Shown: positions 12,267 through 22,815 of the stretch, one piece after another
Numbering within the stretch: the first letter of the stretch is position 1
Layout: each line of letters starts with the position of its first letter
Assembly (NCBI GenBank): GCA_905250115.1
Contig: CAJNOI010000145.1
Location: 1 to 64,000 of the forward strand
From: Adineta steineri
Lineage: Eukaryota; Rotifera; Eurotatoria; Adinetida; Adinetidae
DNA: 64,000 nt
Reading direction: 5' to 3'
Notes under the pieces: generated by a model
What the model saw: only the letters and a program-made list of their open reading frames with translations
Told to the model about the DNA's origin: nothing
Database searches by the model: none
Made by a program: the position numbers and the translations under genes

Positions 12267-12677
12267 ATGTTTTATTCACTATTTTTCTTGATTACTCTGA
12301 GTATTGCTACAGATTTGAGCTATGGTAAGTGAATTAACGTTGAATTTGCATCTTTTTTCAGTCTATCTATTCTAGGTATGAAACCGAATTGGCCTGGATC
12401 ATACAATGTTACTCCATTGTGTAATCAAGAAATGTGTTGTTGTCTCTCCGGAGAAGTACAAGTGAAAGAAGTAGCTTATTTCTTCATGACAATATCTGGT
12501 AAATTGGCAGGACAATGTAATGGACTTTCGACATTCTTTTTGCCTGCTATGAAACCATCTACCTATTCAACTAAATTACCCATTGTCGGTGTAATAAATT
12601 TGAGTGAAGACAGTTCCACAGTAACAGTCGAATCACCAATAGGTACTCAATGCAATGGTCGAGCTATTCGACAATGA
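12267..12677 (+). CDS. Small secreted cysteine-containing protein, two exons
   Basis: Exon 1 is 12267-12324 and exon 2 is 12376-12677. The 51-nt intron (GTAAGT...TCTAG) joins in phase 1, giving 119 residues. Residues 1-19 form a clean signal peptide (MFYSLFFLITLSIATDLSYG). The mature part has six Cys: CNQEMCCC near the start, GQCNG in the middle and TQCNGRAIRQ at the end. This suggests a small disulfide-bonded extracellular protein; the CNG motif recurs twice. I do not recognise the family. AATAAA-type signals follow within 60 nt of the stop, so the 3' UTR is short. Gene structure is well supported by the signal peptide appearing only after splicing; function is unknown. Confidence 0.75.
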
Positions 12678-13006
12678 AATAGTTTATTGTATAATTCAAA
12701 TAATAAACTATTTTTCTTATTTCAATAAATAAAGCGTAAAATCTTTTTTATTCTATCTTTTCTCAAACCGGCATGGACATTATTTAAAAAATTGATTAAG
12801 TTAGCATAGATTCATACTTTCTTCAACTTCAATAGTTTCTCTTAATGTATAAAGAAAATTTGCATCAAATATCAACCATCAATTTGTATAAATAATAAAC
12901 AAAATGAGAATTTATCAAATATTGTATTTTATCATGTTAGAATAAAGATAATGAGTTGAGGACGCTTACTCGTATGGACAGTTACTCGAAAGAACACTTG
13001 CTCGCC

Positions 13007-13043
13007 AGAGTGTGGATGTTAAAAGAATACCCACACCCACCCT
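13007..13043. repeat. Telomere-like palindrome 4 (short)
   Basis: AGAGTGTGGATG, 12-nt loop, then CCCACACCCACCCT. Confidence 0.55.
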
Positions 13044-13250
13044 GCTTATTAATCGTAATGCAGTAGAAAAAACATTGTACCAAACATGTGCAAATTACGA
13101 CCAAAGCGAAGTTTAATATTCGTTAGAAAAAGCAGAATGTTGCAAAAGTGATACAGATTTGTTGGATGCTGTTCTTTTTCACCATGAGCAAAGTAAATTT
13201 GATAAAAAGCGTGATTCTCGATATTCTACCAAGAATACAATGGAAAAGTT

Positions 13251-13337
13251 AGAGTGTAAGTGTGGATGAGATAAGGCTGTGGATGAGAATGTGTTAAACT
13301 GACAACACTTCTTACGCACCTCACCCTCACCCATACT
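13251..13337. repeat. Telomere-like palindrome 5 (degenerate)
   Basis: AGAGTGTAAGTGTGGATGAG on the left, CACCTCACCCTCACCCATAC on the right. Arms are diverged. Confidence 0.5.
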
Positions 13338-14291
13338 TCATATCTTTTCCTACCTTTATTTTAAAACTGTATTCCACGGACAAATTTCTATATTAAAACA
13401 TATTATAATAATAATATGCATGCCATAACTGAAAACAACTTTGTCATCGATCATCATTTATTACCAAACAATCAAAAAAATCATGAAGTCACGCAAAATT
13501 TTTTGTATTTATTAAAATAAAAAATAATTTATATGAATACGATCGATCACAGTTTCTCATCATATAAATGTTTATGAGAATGCTCATTCTATTCCAAGTC
13601 AGTGTTGATCGTGTTGATTCTCATATTTCAACAGTATTCTTCGATTTATTTCTGTGAGTATGTTGTTAAAATTCAATGCAATAATGTAATCATAAACGGA
13701 ATGCAGTTCGTGAACACATATTAAGACTTTTCACATTAGTGCTACAAGATTCCAGTATAATAAAGCAAAATATCAATCAACTCTAATAAAGTTGTTTTGA
13801 TAGTGAAGGCACAATAGTTCAGTTTCTATTTCTCAGCATCATTTTTATCAGAGCTTGTGTAGTTAATTAGATGTCTCTAAAATACAATATCATACCATTC
13901 CCTTACATCGTCGAGCCATCCGAAGGTTCTCTGTGACATATCAGTGAAGTGATATTGCTAGATTTGTCAAGATTTTCAACTTCAGGCAACATTCGCCGTC
14001 CAGAAGCTTTAATGATGTTCGATCAATTTTTTTTTAGCCTACGAATATGAATATATTGACAACTTTTTCAGGTTCGTATACTTGTACGTCTTAGCAGAGC
14101 AATCTACGGCAATTGAGAACTTGCCGCTACCGTATCGCAATGATAAGAAGGAGAACCCATTAGCGTGTAGCTGAGACTAGGCATAACCCAGACCCAAGCA
14201 TACCAAACAGCCTGGGCTTGGACATTTTTTCAGTTTTCATTTATATCTACGATTAATACTTTCCACATATAAAATCCAAGCAGAAAAGAGA
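13338..14291. other. Intergenic, no gene seen
   Basis: AT-rich with stops in all frames. The 5' exons expected for the VCBS gene beyond the gap are not recognisable here. Confidence 0.4.
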
Positions 14292-14464
14292 CTTGATGAT
14301 GTGGGTGTGAGTGGCTTTGGATGAATGGGTTTGGGTATAGGTGTGGGTATAAGATGGATATATTCACCACATCCACACTCAAATTCACACCCGCACCCAC
14401 ACTCAAATTCACACCCGCACCCACACTCAAATTCACACCCACACCCACACCCGCATTCAACTAC
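14292..14464. repeat. Telomere-like palindrome 6, C arm running into an assembly gap
   Basis: G arm with GATGTGGGTGTGAG and GGTGTGGGTATAAG, then a C arm with three copies of an 18-nt unit (ACTCAAATTCACACCCGC). The array meets the Ns directly, so its true length is unknown. Confidence 0.7.
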
Positions 14465-14564
14465 NNNNNNNNNNNNNNNNNNNNNNNNNNNNNNNNNNNN
14501 NNNNNNNNNNNNNNNNNNNNNNNNNNNNNNNNNNNNNNNNNNNNNNNNNNNNNNNNNNNNNNNN
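14465..14564. other. Assembly gap of exactly 100 N
   Basis: A round-number run of N, so a scaffolding gap of unknown true size. The repeat on its left probably stopped the assembly. It removes the 5' part of the next gene. Confidence 0.95.
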
Positions 14565-15383
14565 AATAACGATAACAAACAGGATCTAGTAATGACTAAT
14601 CAACATGACAACACTCTTGGGATACTAATTAATAAGGGTGACGGAACATTTCAAACTTCTAAAACTTATACGATTGGTCAAAATCCGATTGGTGTTATAG
14701 CAGTTGATTTAAATAGTGATAACAGATCTGATTTGGTAGTAGCGTATATCTACAATAGCAGCATCAGTGTACTATTTAATAATGGAAATATGACGTTTGG
14801 AACTGCCATGAACTACGCAGTTGGTGCAACACCATCGTTTATACTATCAGCTGATTTTAATAATGATAAAAAGCCAGATTTAGCAGTGAGCAATCAAGGA
14901 AATAGTACCGTTAGTGTGTTGCTCAATAATGGCAACGGAATCTTTGGTGCTAAAATGGACTATACCACTGGAAGATCTCCAGTTTCTATGGCAATTGGTG
15001 ATTTTAATAAGGATGGAAATATTGATTTAGCAGTGGTTAATAGTGGTCAAAATACTGTCAGTATACTGATTAATAACGGCAAGGCAGCTTTTAGCAGTGC
15101 AGTGTTCTATAACGTTGATAAAACTCCGCAATCTATATCAGCAGCTGATTTCAATCACGATGGAAATATCGATTTAGTAGTAGCAAATAGTGGAAGTAAT
15201 ACTATTACTGTGTTATTTGGTGATACAAATGGAGTTTTTGCATCTCGAGCAACATATAAAACTAATAGTTATCCAGACAATGTGTTGTCAGGCGATTGGA
15301 ACAATGATGGCAAACTTGATCTAGTTGTAACAAATGGCAAATCCAACAATGTGATTGTTTTTCAAAACATATGTAAAAAATAA
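14565..15383 (+). CDS. FG-GAP/VCBS repeat protein, C-terminal part
   Basis: 272 codons stay open from the gap edge to TAA at 15381-15383. The sequence is a tandem of about six ~49-residue units built on DxNxDxxxDLxV (calcium-binding-type loop), followed by N/GNGxF and an aromatic. This is the FG-GAP/VCBS pattern of beta-propeller blades in integrin alpha chains and many bacterial surface proteins. It likely folds into an extracellular calcium-binding propeller. The start, signal peptide and any stalk are lost in the gap. By analogy with the gene at 24397-27255 it may once have had a PAN domain and Ser/Thr stalk (inference). Stop is followed by AATAAAATA ~55 nt downstream. Confidence 0.85.
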   Translation, partial: NNDNKQDLVMTNQHDNTLGILINKGDGTFQTSKTYTIGQNPIGVIAVDLNSDNRSDLVVAYIYNSSISVLFNNGNMTFGTAMNYAVGATPSFILSADFNNDKKPDLAVSNQGNSTVSVLLNNGNGIFGAKMDYTTGRSPVSMAIGDFNKDGNIDLAVVNSGQNTVSILINNGKAAFSSAVFYNVDKTPQSISAADFNHDGNIDLVVANSGSNTITVLFGDTNGVFASRATYKTNSYPDNVLSGDWNNDGKLDLVVTNGKSNNVIVFQNICKK

Positions 15384-15531
15384 CGATGTAACTTCTTATT
15401 TATTCTTATCTAAACTAATCTCTAATACTAATTATATATTGTAATAAAATATCATCTGTTATGTTTCTTTTCTATGTTTTAAAATTGTACTTTTGAATTC
15501 ATTGTCTTTATTCTTTTTCTTTTATTAATTT

Positions 15532-15590
15532 TGGTGTGGGGTGTGGATTGTGTGGGTATAAATATCCCTAAAAGAACACCAACACCCAAC
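15532..15590. repeat. Telomere-like palindrome 7
   Basis: GGTGTGGGGTGTGG and TGTGGGTA, ~16-nt loop, then ACACCAACACCCAAC, ~150 nt past the VCBS stop. Confidence 0.6.
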
Positions 15591-15892
15591 TACGATTAAC
15601 TATATGTGAAAAAATAAAGATTAATTTTTTAATATTGTATATTTTTATTTATTTTGTTTTATAAAATTAAAATAATAAAATAGTGAGCATTGGAATTCTT
15701 TTTTTTTATTTGTCATCACGAATAAAGAACAGTTTACAAGATTCTCCTAAATAAAAGACCCCTTTCAGCAGTTGACATGCAAGGATAAACTATAAGATCA
15801 GGAATGTTCTAAACAGGGGAGGAAATATTTATAATGAAAACGATAAAATTTAGAACTTTCTTTAGCGTACATATAAATCAATAATGAAAATT

Positions 15893-16413
15893 TCAACAAT
15901 GATAAGGCGCAATGACTTTGATAAGATCAGCAGATGAATCGAAAACACCTTTGATCTAAAACAAATAGAAATTAAAACAAAACTTTTTGAATTCGATTTT
16001 CTAGAAATTAACTTTAAAATATTGTTGAGCCCATTGTTCATTCGCTTGTTTATTTCCACAATATACATAACATTTCAATAATTGAGGTAACGAATGAATT
16101 CGTGGAAGAATTTCTCTTCCTAAAGAACCAGAAACTATGAACACAATATTACGACTACTCCAACGTTCAATGAATCTTTCACATTGATCAATACTGTCGA
16201 ACGCTTCAAATCGATGGACTGATCCTTTGAATTTTTCTTTCATAATACGATTACTTTCGTCCGTATTGACATTTTGATCAAGCCATACATGTATAGGCTT
16301 GAATAACCGACGAAAAAAAAACATATTTTCATTTCTCACAAAATATTTTTGTTATTTACTCGCACGAGAGTTCGCGCTTCTGCAGTTGAGGCCTGGTCTT
16401 GAGGAGCCAACAT
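15893..16413 (-). pseudogene. Truncated ART/TPR-family N-terminal domain, three exons, decayed
   Basis: Exons 16413-16360, 16297-16013 and 15955-15893 join with GT-AG introns of 62 and 57 nt, all phase 0. The product has ~133 residues: HVWLDQNVN near residue 21, then IVFIVSGSLGREILPRIHSL and a YVYCGN...EQWAQQYFK block. I recognise this as the N-terminal Rossmann-like domain of bdelloid ART/TPR proteins; the gene at 53131 carries two diverged copies. The frame ends with TGA at 15893-15895. In the next frame the homology-like text continues (LIYMYAKESSKFY), so a frameshift has probably cut off the rest. No ART catalytic core is nearby. It could be a short expressed paralogue, but decay is the simpler reading. 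Confidence 0.6.
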
Positions 16414-16539
16414 TTTACAATGAAAACAAACTTGTTCGATGTATTTATATAATAATATTAAATAGAAGGTAATATCGAGATACTTTGATGCAAAATATTT
16501 ACTGATTTGAATGTCTACAGACGTTATTACTGCATTTCA

Positions 16540-16680
16540 GATCTTATCTTTTCTTTTTTGTAAATATTTGGATAAGAAGCTATTAACTGTAAGGCAACAC
16601 GTGGATGTTCTTTTTTCATTTCTGTTAAGCAAAGTTTCGAACAAGACATATCGAAATCATACGATCTTCTTGCTGTATTA
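16540..16680 (-). other. Possible coding remnant cut by the MITE-like insertion
   Basis: About 44 codons are open on the minus strand (SYDFDMSCSKLCLTEMKKEH near the start) and stop abruptly at the left end of the inserted element. I cannot assign a family, and no convincing continuation appears on the other side in the same frame. Weak call. Confidence 0.25.
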
Positions 16681-17421
16681 GTGGCGTAACCAGAAATTTA
16701 TGGATGATGGGGCTCAGCCCCAAAACTGTCTATCCCATGTAAAAACAAACGTAAAAAATCCGATTTGCATCGACTTTTCGATGATGAAAAATCGATTTTC
16801 ATGAATTATTCCAAAATAATTCGTTTGTATTAGGACCATCAATATTCTTGCATAATTGAGTGAATATCGAGCTATATCGTACCTAGAAATATGATAAGAG
16901 TATCACAGATTGCTCTACCATTGCACTTACTATTTGTCGATGCAAGGATTCTGAAAACAAGGTCGAAAAGTCTGGCCGATAGTTGGAAACTAGAGAAAAA
17001 CACGTTTTTTCTTCATGACGGTTAAAATTAGTTTTTTTGTTAGGAAAAACTATTGAAATATGTTATCTGCTGAGAATTCATCGATTTAAATCGATTTCAT
17101 CGCAGAAATTTGTTAGAATCTATTTTTATAAGAATTCAATCGATGAAAATCGGTTTTCATCGGAGGAATCTATTAAAATCTATTATGTGTCACGGTTTAA
17201 TCAGTTTTAATCGATCAGATCTTATATTATCGATTAAAAACGATTTTTTGGCCAGCTTTAGTCAGATTTTCTTGATTTTTCTCAAAAAATCGATTTTAAT
17301 CATATTTTTGTAGTTGTTTTTACATGGGTAGTCTATTGGACTTTTTGATTGACAAGTTCAGTAACTAAAAAATTCGGGTGATGGGGTTAAGCCCCATCTG
17401 GCCTCAGTGTGGTTACGCCAC
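16681..17421. mobile_element. 741-bp MITE-like element with terminal inverted repeats
   Basis: Ends are GTGGCGTAACCA and TGGTTACGCCAC, flanked by TA on both sides. Sub-terminal palindromes match: GGGGCTCAGCCCC on the left, GGGGTTAAGCCCC on the right. Further in, CCCATGTAAAAACAA on the left pairs with TTGTTTTTACATGGG on the right, so inverted similarity extends over 50-90 nt. The core is rich in ATCGAT-type motifs and has no transposase. Flanks share GCTGT just outside, but I see no clean 8-bp duplication, so the superfamily is open (TA duplication would suggest Tc1/mariner-like). Confidence 0.75.
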
Positions 17422-17673
17422 TAGCTGTCAATAGAAACCATCAGGACTGGGTCGAAGAATATTTTTCTCTTATCTCTTCACAATGTTTGAAGAAAGCAAG
17501 AGACTATGATTTCGGCGACTTCCTGATTCTTTGTAGATATAAATATATATTATAAATTTATTATTAAACAATAAGACAAACAAAGTTTTACAATATTAAA
17601 ATACTTCCAATAAGTGTGATAATTTTCCAAAATAGTTTGTTGTTAAACAACATTATTAGAAAAATGCAAGTAT

Positions 17674-18639
17674 TCATCTACATAAAATAATATCTTTAAT
17701 ATTATTACGAAAAGTTTTTGATATATAAATATTTGTATAACATCCAATACAAATTGAAATATAATTAATAAAAACAGCGGTAGTTTTCAAAAACAGTTCA
17801 AATTGTGTTTGTGATGAACTCTTTACATTATATTGAGTAATTTGTTGATACATATTGATTGCAGATAACATCGAACTGAAAATAATATATGCAGTTATAT
17901 CAATAAATAACATTAAACAAAATTGACGATCTTTTGCATGACTAGATTGTGATTGATTTTTTACAGTTGTTCCAGTATTTGTTAAAACAGGAGCAGCTGC
18001 AACAGATCGTAATCTTCGAATATTTTTCAAGGCTACTACACCGAATATAATCATTAATAAAGGTATTAAAATTGCTTTGACTATAAGTGAATAATAGGAA
18101 TGTAATATTAAATCTGGTCCAGGCGGTAAATTACAAACAAAAGTATTTGGTGCAGCTTGTATTATAGCTGCTGAAAATAATATATGACTATGAAATAATA
18201 TCCAAAATATTGTTATACTAATGATACTTATATATGCAATACGACGAGTACTTCGTTGTCTTACTCTAACATTAACTGAAGTAACTAACATTCGATCAAT
18301 AGAAGCTAAAACTAAATAAGATGAACTAAGAATATCGATTAAAATTGCCATGTATAAATTGTAACGACAAAAAGCTAAATTATATGTAGACGGAGAAACA
18401 CCATAACCAGCTGATAATGTTACTGTAAATATTGATGAATACATTAAGATAAAATTAGCAATATTATATGAAATAAAATAAATTGAACATGGATTTTTTC
18501 GTAGAGCTTTTTTCGTAAATACAATTAAACTTAATATACAACTAATACTACCAACACACATTAGAATTGGACCACCTATTTGATATAAATATTTCGTTAT
18601 TGATTTTAAAAATAAAATATAATTTGTTGCTGAAGACAT
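17674..18639 (-). CDS. Rhodopsin-like 7TM receptor (intronless)
   Basis: A 321-residue protein with seven hydrophobic segments: ~18-42, 52-76, 92-115, 135-158, 185-207, 243-266 and 287-307. TM3 ends with ASIDRMLVTS, a DR(Y)-type motif at residues ~118-119, which is the G-protein contact site of class A receptors. Cys91 before TM3 and a Cys in loop 2 (FVCNLPPG) can form the conserved disulfide. The third cytoplasmic loop is Ser/Gln-rich (TGTTVKNQSQSSHAKDRQFC). A standard NPxxY is not obvious in TM7 (CIGCYTNIYISKTF), as in many divergent invertebrate chemosensory-type receptors. It belongs to the intronless class expanded in bdelloids. Ligand unknown. Confidence 0.85.
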   Translation of the reverse strand: MSSATNYILFLKSITKYLYQIGGPILMCVGSISCILSLIVFTKKALRKNPCSIYFISYNIANFILMYSSIFTVTLSAGYGVSPSTYNLAFCRYNLYMAILIDILSSSYLVLASIDRMLVTSVNVRVRQRSTRRIAYISIISITIFWILFHSHILFSAAIIQAAPNTFVCNLPPGPDLILHSYYSLIVKAILIPLLMIIFGVVALKNIRRLRSVAAAPVLTNTGTTVKNQSQSSHAKDRQFCLMLFIDITAYIIFSSMLSAINMYQQITQYNVKSSSQTQFELFLKTTAVFINYISICIGCYTNIYISKTFRNNIKDIILCR

Positions 18640-19440
18640 CGTTAGAATATCTATAAAAAAAATATATTGTTTAAAAAAGAAATTTACTTTTTTTTGGTAG
18701 GGAGATTTTATATTTGAATGATTTCTTGCTAGTGCACTTTTATATGTCGACGAGTGTTACAGAAATGTGTCGTTGTAATCTGATGTTTAAAGAAAAAAAA
18801 AAGTAATGATTCTCTTTCTAATAATTAAGATAGTATTCACTATATCTGAGTTGTACTGTAAAAGTATTCTATGAGAGAATATCTGAAGAAAAATGTCAAA
18901 CAACGTTTGTCCTTCTAGTGTAGTTGATATTCTGTTTTATAGAATTAAAAAACGTCAAAAACATTTTTCTCAAAAATCTGTTTCAGACAAAATTTGATAC
19001 CTGGTTTTGTCTTATAATTATTTATTCTACGTATCTTTTTCTCGAAATTTAATTAGACATTTTTTAATATGTAAATATCATTTTACTTTTTAAAATATTT
19101 TACAATGAAGACAACATTTGTTTCCGTTGACATGATATTCTTTAGAAAAATATGAATTTATTTATAATAAATACACAAGAGACAACGTTATTCATAATAT
19201 CAACAATGCTAGATGATTAAAACTATTTTAAGCGGATATAGTTGGAAAAAAGAGTTCTTGATTAATCTATTTTCTTCATTGAATAACTTCTGATTATCTT
19301 CAAAGTAACCAGTTATGTCATTGAGAGGAATTTAGATTTATGATATAAATAGATAGATTTTATTTGAAAAAATTAAAAATTTTATAAAATAAATGATTTG
19401 TTAATCAAATATTCAGTTTTTCTTTGAAATATAATATTAT
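18640..19440. other. Intergenic, no gene seen
   Basis: AT-rich spacer between two genes on the minus strand. No palindrome of the telomere-like family is present here. Confidence 0.5.
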
Positions 19441-20775
19441 TTAGCTTGAATGATCATGTACTGGTTTTAACACTTCATCAGTATCCTTTAGTGTCATATT
19501 TTCATATGCAAAATTCCAAACTGGTTTGAGATTGTGATAAAATTCATCAAATGAAAATTGTTTATCGTCATCATTGGCAAGATATGCGTCAACTTCATTA
19601 TCAGGTAAACCCCATTGAATTAATAATTTTTGTATTTCAATTGAATCAAGATATCCATTGAAATCATTATCCAAACAATCAAAGATAAAACGTGCTCTTG
19701 CTCTTCCTTCTTTATTTTGTCTTTCTTGAAAATGTCCAATAGAAGTTTCACCTAAACGCCAAATATTTTTGTAAAAGTTCTCGTATGAGATCTGTCCATT
19801 TTTTGTCCAACGAAAGAATCGATTCCTAAAATTTTCTTCTGTTTGCCATTCTTTCAAAAGACGATTTATTTCTTCACCATCAATATATCCATTTTTATCT
19901 TCATCAAGAAGATCAAAAACAAGCTTAGCTTGCTGCTGATCACTAAGTTCATTGTCTTTATTCATGCGTACGAGACGAGCTGTTTCTTTAAACCAATTAT
20001 TATGAACATCTTTATTGACAAGAAGATTACGTGTACGTTCGCCTACATAATATGTACGGTCGATTTTATTTGGTCGAACGATGATTAAGTAGAGAAGAAT
20101 ACTACTCACTACATAACCAAGAAATAACATGTTGGCTGAGACACCAAGTACAGCAGGAATTAAAATGAGACTTGCTATTACAACTGAATTAGTATATAGA
20201 CTGTCTTTAAATAAACCGAGAAAATCAAAAAAGGCGTACAATACTCGACACCATACATAAATATTATGAACGAGAAACATATTGAGCAGCCAATAAGACG
20301 AACTTGGATTGAAAAATAAATGCAATGCACAGAAAAGATGAATATTTATTGCAAATAAATAACCAGCAACCATAATAGCTTTGGCACCAAACGCAATCGA
20401 TGTCTGATAATAAGCCGAAGGAACATGAGCTACTATGGCTATTATGGCTGCAATAGTAGCAATACGTTCACTACCAGTACAAAATGCGATCCAACATGTT
20501 AGAAATTCCAATAATCCTGAAAGAATATGTATATAAATTACAAATCGACGTTGCGCTAAGATAAGATATTTTGGATGTGGAGCATGAGTACAATGATAGA
20601 AAAGCACAAATATATTAAAGAAACTTGAGATAATGCATAAGACACATTTTTCCATGTACATATAATCTTCTGGATGTTTGATCGTCATACGATGAAAACA
20701 ATAGAATAATGCAAGACTTAACGTCAATAACACAAAATAATATAAATAAAGACGTGTCTTACTCGTATCTGTCAT
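19441..20775 (-). CDS. Multi-pass membrane protein with C-terminal EF-hands
   Basis: A 444-residue intronless protein. The first ~235 residues hold six or seven hydrophobic segments, starting at ~10-28 and ~42-60. A cytosolic EF-hand module follows. A canonical loop DEDKNGYIDGEE lies at ~293-304, then a weak one near 325, a second canonical-like loop DNDFNGYLDSIE at ~370-381, and a degenerate DDDKQFSFDEF at ~402-412. It is therefore probably a calcium-responsive membrane protein. The membrane part resembles no channel or transporter that I can name. Ends with a polar tail. A clean ATG with an upstream A-rich leader supports the start. Confidence 0.8.
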   Translation of the reverse strand: MTDTSKTRLYLYYFVLLTLSLALFYCFHRMTIKHPEDYMYMEKCVLCIISSFFNIFVLFYHCTHAPHPKYLILAQRRFVIYIHILSGLLEFLTCWIAFCTGSERIATIAAIIAIVAHVPSAYYQTSIAFGAKAIMVAGYLFAINIHLFCALHLFFNPSSSYWLLNMFLVHNIYVWCRVLYAFFDFLGLFKDSLYTNSVVIASLILIPAVLGVSANMLFLGYVVSSILLYLIIVRPNKIDRTYYVGERTRNLLVNKDVHNNWFKETARLVRMNKDNELSDQQQAKLVFDLLDEDKNGYIDGEEINRLLKEWQTEENFRNRFFRWTKNGQISYENFYKNIWRLGETSIGHFQERQNKEGRARARFIFDCLDNDFNGYLDSIEIQKLLIQWGLPDNEVDAYLANDDDKQFSFDEFYHNLKPVWNFAYENMTLKDTDEVLKPVHDHSS

Positions 20776-22461
20776 AACTGAAAGCTAACGTAAATGAACA
20801 AATAAATATACTAAAATGAATATCATTAAGATTAATTCAGAATAATAAAAACAAAATCGATCGAATAGATAAGGTATTGATTTTTGAATATAGATTTCAA
20901 CTGAAAAGACATATTAATCATTTTTTCTAGTCTCTACAGATATATAGCTTACTACATAAAATAAAATATTTCGTCTAACTATTTCACTTTGATTTGGACA
21001 ATTTTCGTACATTAATAGCCAAACAGTCTTTCATTTATGAACTATCGAATTAATATGTTTTATTTTTGGGCATTACAAAGATTCTATCATTTTAGTCTCT
21101 ATATTTAGTTTAAATAAATTTCCATAGAAAAAAAACAGCTAATGTGTTATTTATTAATCTAACTTGGGTATAACTATTCTTCTCTTATATTATCGATTTA
21201 TATAATATACTAGTTTACCCAAAACATACTTACTATATGATATGGTGTGCAAACGGTAAATAAACGGCTTGTTAATATGATAAAAAACAAAAAAAATTAG
21301 TGAAGCATGTATACACGTGTTAGAGAACAGAAAAAAACGCTCATTACTTTCTCCATTGCGTCATATCGAATAACTAATGAAGCAATGAAGTGCTCGTTGT
21401 CAACTGTCAACATAAAATATTTAATACTTATATTTGTTAGATGCTTGCTCAATTAATCTATCGGATTTATGTGATATTTGTAGAGTAGGTGAGTACATCT
21501 ATGTTAAGAATTAACTGAAAATTTCATTTCAAACAAGTGAGTCATTCTCAGACACTTTTCAATAAATTCCTATTTTCTGATGAACAATAAGTGTTATAAG
21601 ATAGAGTTCATGTCCAAACTAGTACCGACATTATCTATGTAATTGTACCATTAATAGTTACATGGGCGTATAGTTGCCTTAATTTAGCTAAAAATAGTTT
21701 TCGACACATTTTAACTTTACGATTGGATGTGTCACAACCATTTTGAGATCTCAAATTAGTATTACAAACACCTAATGTTGAAAATAATCAAAGTTTGAAT
21801 AGTAATATTTATTCAAGTGTTAACTTTTATCAATCATATAAATCTGCTAGTAAAACAAGTAATAATAAAAATCATTTTTACAATCATTCATTATTATGTA
21901 TTAAAGACAAAATTATTGATATTTGGTATAGTTGTTCTTGTATGGAATAAACTTGAGGGTGGGTTATGAGATGATAGACACCCACACCCATATACTAAAT
22001 CATTTTTTCAATGCTTTCTTTTGTGTTGTGTTATGATATTGACGCAATTTGATGATATTATAGTGTGTGTATACTAGAACATGAGACTCAATATTTTTCA
22101 TCAAAAACATTTAGTTTTTTTCTTTTTTATTAGCACTGTTTTTATGAAAAATTGTATCAAATGACATTACCCTTTTAGAGTTGTAGTCACAAGGTGAACG
22201 TGTAATTAAATTTAGGTGTTTTTGACACTATGAAACAAATCAAAAGGAAAACATTTGTAATCAAGCGTGAATTTCATGTTTTTGTTGTATTGCATGAGTG
22301 AAAAATGTTACGCAATAGTAGTTGATGTTTCATGTATTGTATGAATAGTAACAAAGCGTTACTTATTTCTGTATCACATGTTCATGTTAGGTATTGTCAT
22401 ATGAGGACAGTAATGAATTGTTTTTGTCGATTGTAAACAACTTTCTTCATTTATCTGCCTC
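20776..22461. other. Intergenic, one palindrome, no gene seen
   Basis: Stop-dense AT-rich sequence between divergent genes. Apart from the palindrome at 21952 nothing stands out. Confidence 0.5.
21952..21990. repeat. Telomere-like palindrome 8 (short)
   Basis: CTTGAGGGTGGGTTA, ~12-nt loop, then ACACCCACACCCATA. Confidence 0.6.
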
Positions 22462-22473
22462 TATATATATATA
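22462..22473 (+). promoter_or_regulatory. TATA-like tract of the Cys/Gly-repeat gene
   Basis: TATATATATATA lies ~80-90 nt before the ATG at 22552, a plausible core promoter position. Confidence 0.4.
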
Positions 22474-22551
22474 CACACATTTTCTCATAATTTCACAAAC
22501 CAATTCTCATCTTACTCTAGTTTTATTCTACACTACATTATTACTATTAAT

Positions 22552-22815
22552 ATGCCAGGCTGTGGTTGTGGTTGTGGTTGTGGTTGTGGTTGCGGTTGCG
22601 GTTGCGGTTGCGGTTGCGGTTGTGGTTCATGCTGTGATCTATGCTGTTGTGATCCTTGCTGTTGCTCTTGCTGTGATCCATGCTGTTGTTCATGTTGCTG
22701 CGGCCCAAAATGTTGTGTAACTAAAACTGTATGCTGCTGCAAACCATGTTGCAAAGTCATCAGAAAGAAAACTGTCACCGTCAAAAGATCATGCGCCAAG
22801 GTTTGCTGTTGCTAA
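22552..22815 (+). CDS. Cysteine/glycine-repeat protein (structural or metal-binding type)
   Basis: An 87-residue protein. After MPG come about eleven Cys-Gly dipeptides encoded by GGTTGT/GGTTGC repeats. CC- and CCC-clusters separated by D, P, S or G follow (CCDPCCC-type), then a basic Val/Lys-rich tail (VIRKKTVTVKRSCAKVCCC). More than 45% of residues are Cys. The composition resembles insect Mst84D/87F sperm-tail proteins, keratin-associated proteins and some metallothioneins. A disulfide cross-linked structure or metal binding is inferred. Evidence for a gene rather than a simple repeat: the frame stays Cys-rich beyond the repeat with varied codons, it ends in a designed-looking basic tail, and a TATA tract precedes it. 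Open frames on the other strand or phase (Gln/His- or Val-rich) are by-products. Confidence 0.65.
   Translation: MPGCGCGCGCGCGCGCGCGCGCGCGSCCDLCCCDPCCCSCCDPCCCSCCCGPKCCVTKTVCCCKPCCKVIRKKTVTVKRSCAKVCCC

Noticed and set aside
14325..14464. N-terminal extension of the VCBS protein through the gap (Ser/His/Pro-rich)
   Set aside because: The frame is only the telomere-like repeat joined artificially by 100 N.
16681..17421. hAT assignment with an 8-bp duplication
   Set aside because: Flanks share only GCTGT with an offset; TA-TA is the only exact duplication, so the class is left open.
22394..22799. Val/Ala-rich plus-strand and Gln/His-rich minus-strand frames over the Cys/Gly gene
   Set aside because: Both are frame shadows of the GGTTGT repeat; only the Cys frame continues into non-repeat, gene-like sequence.
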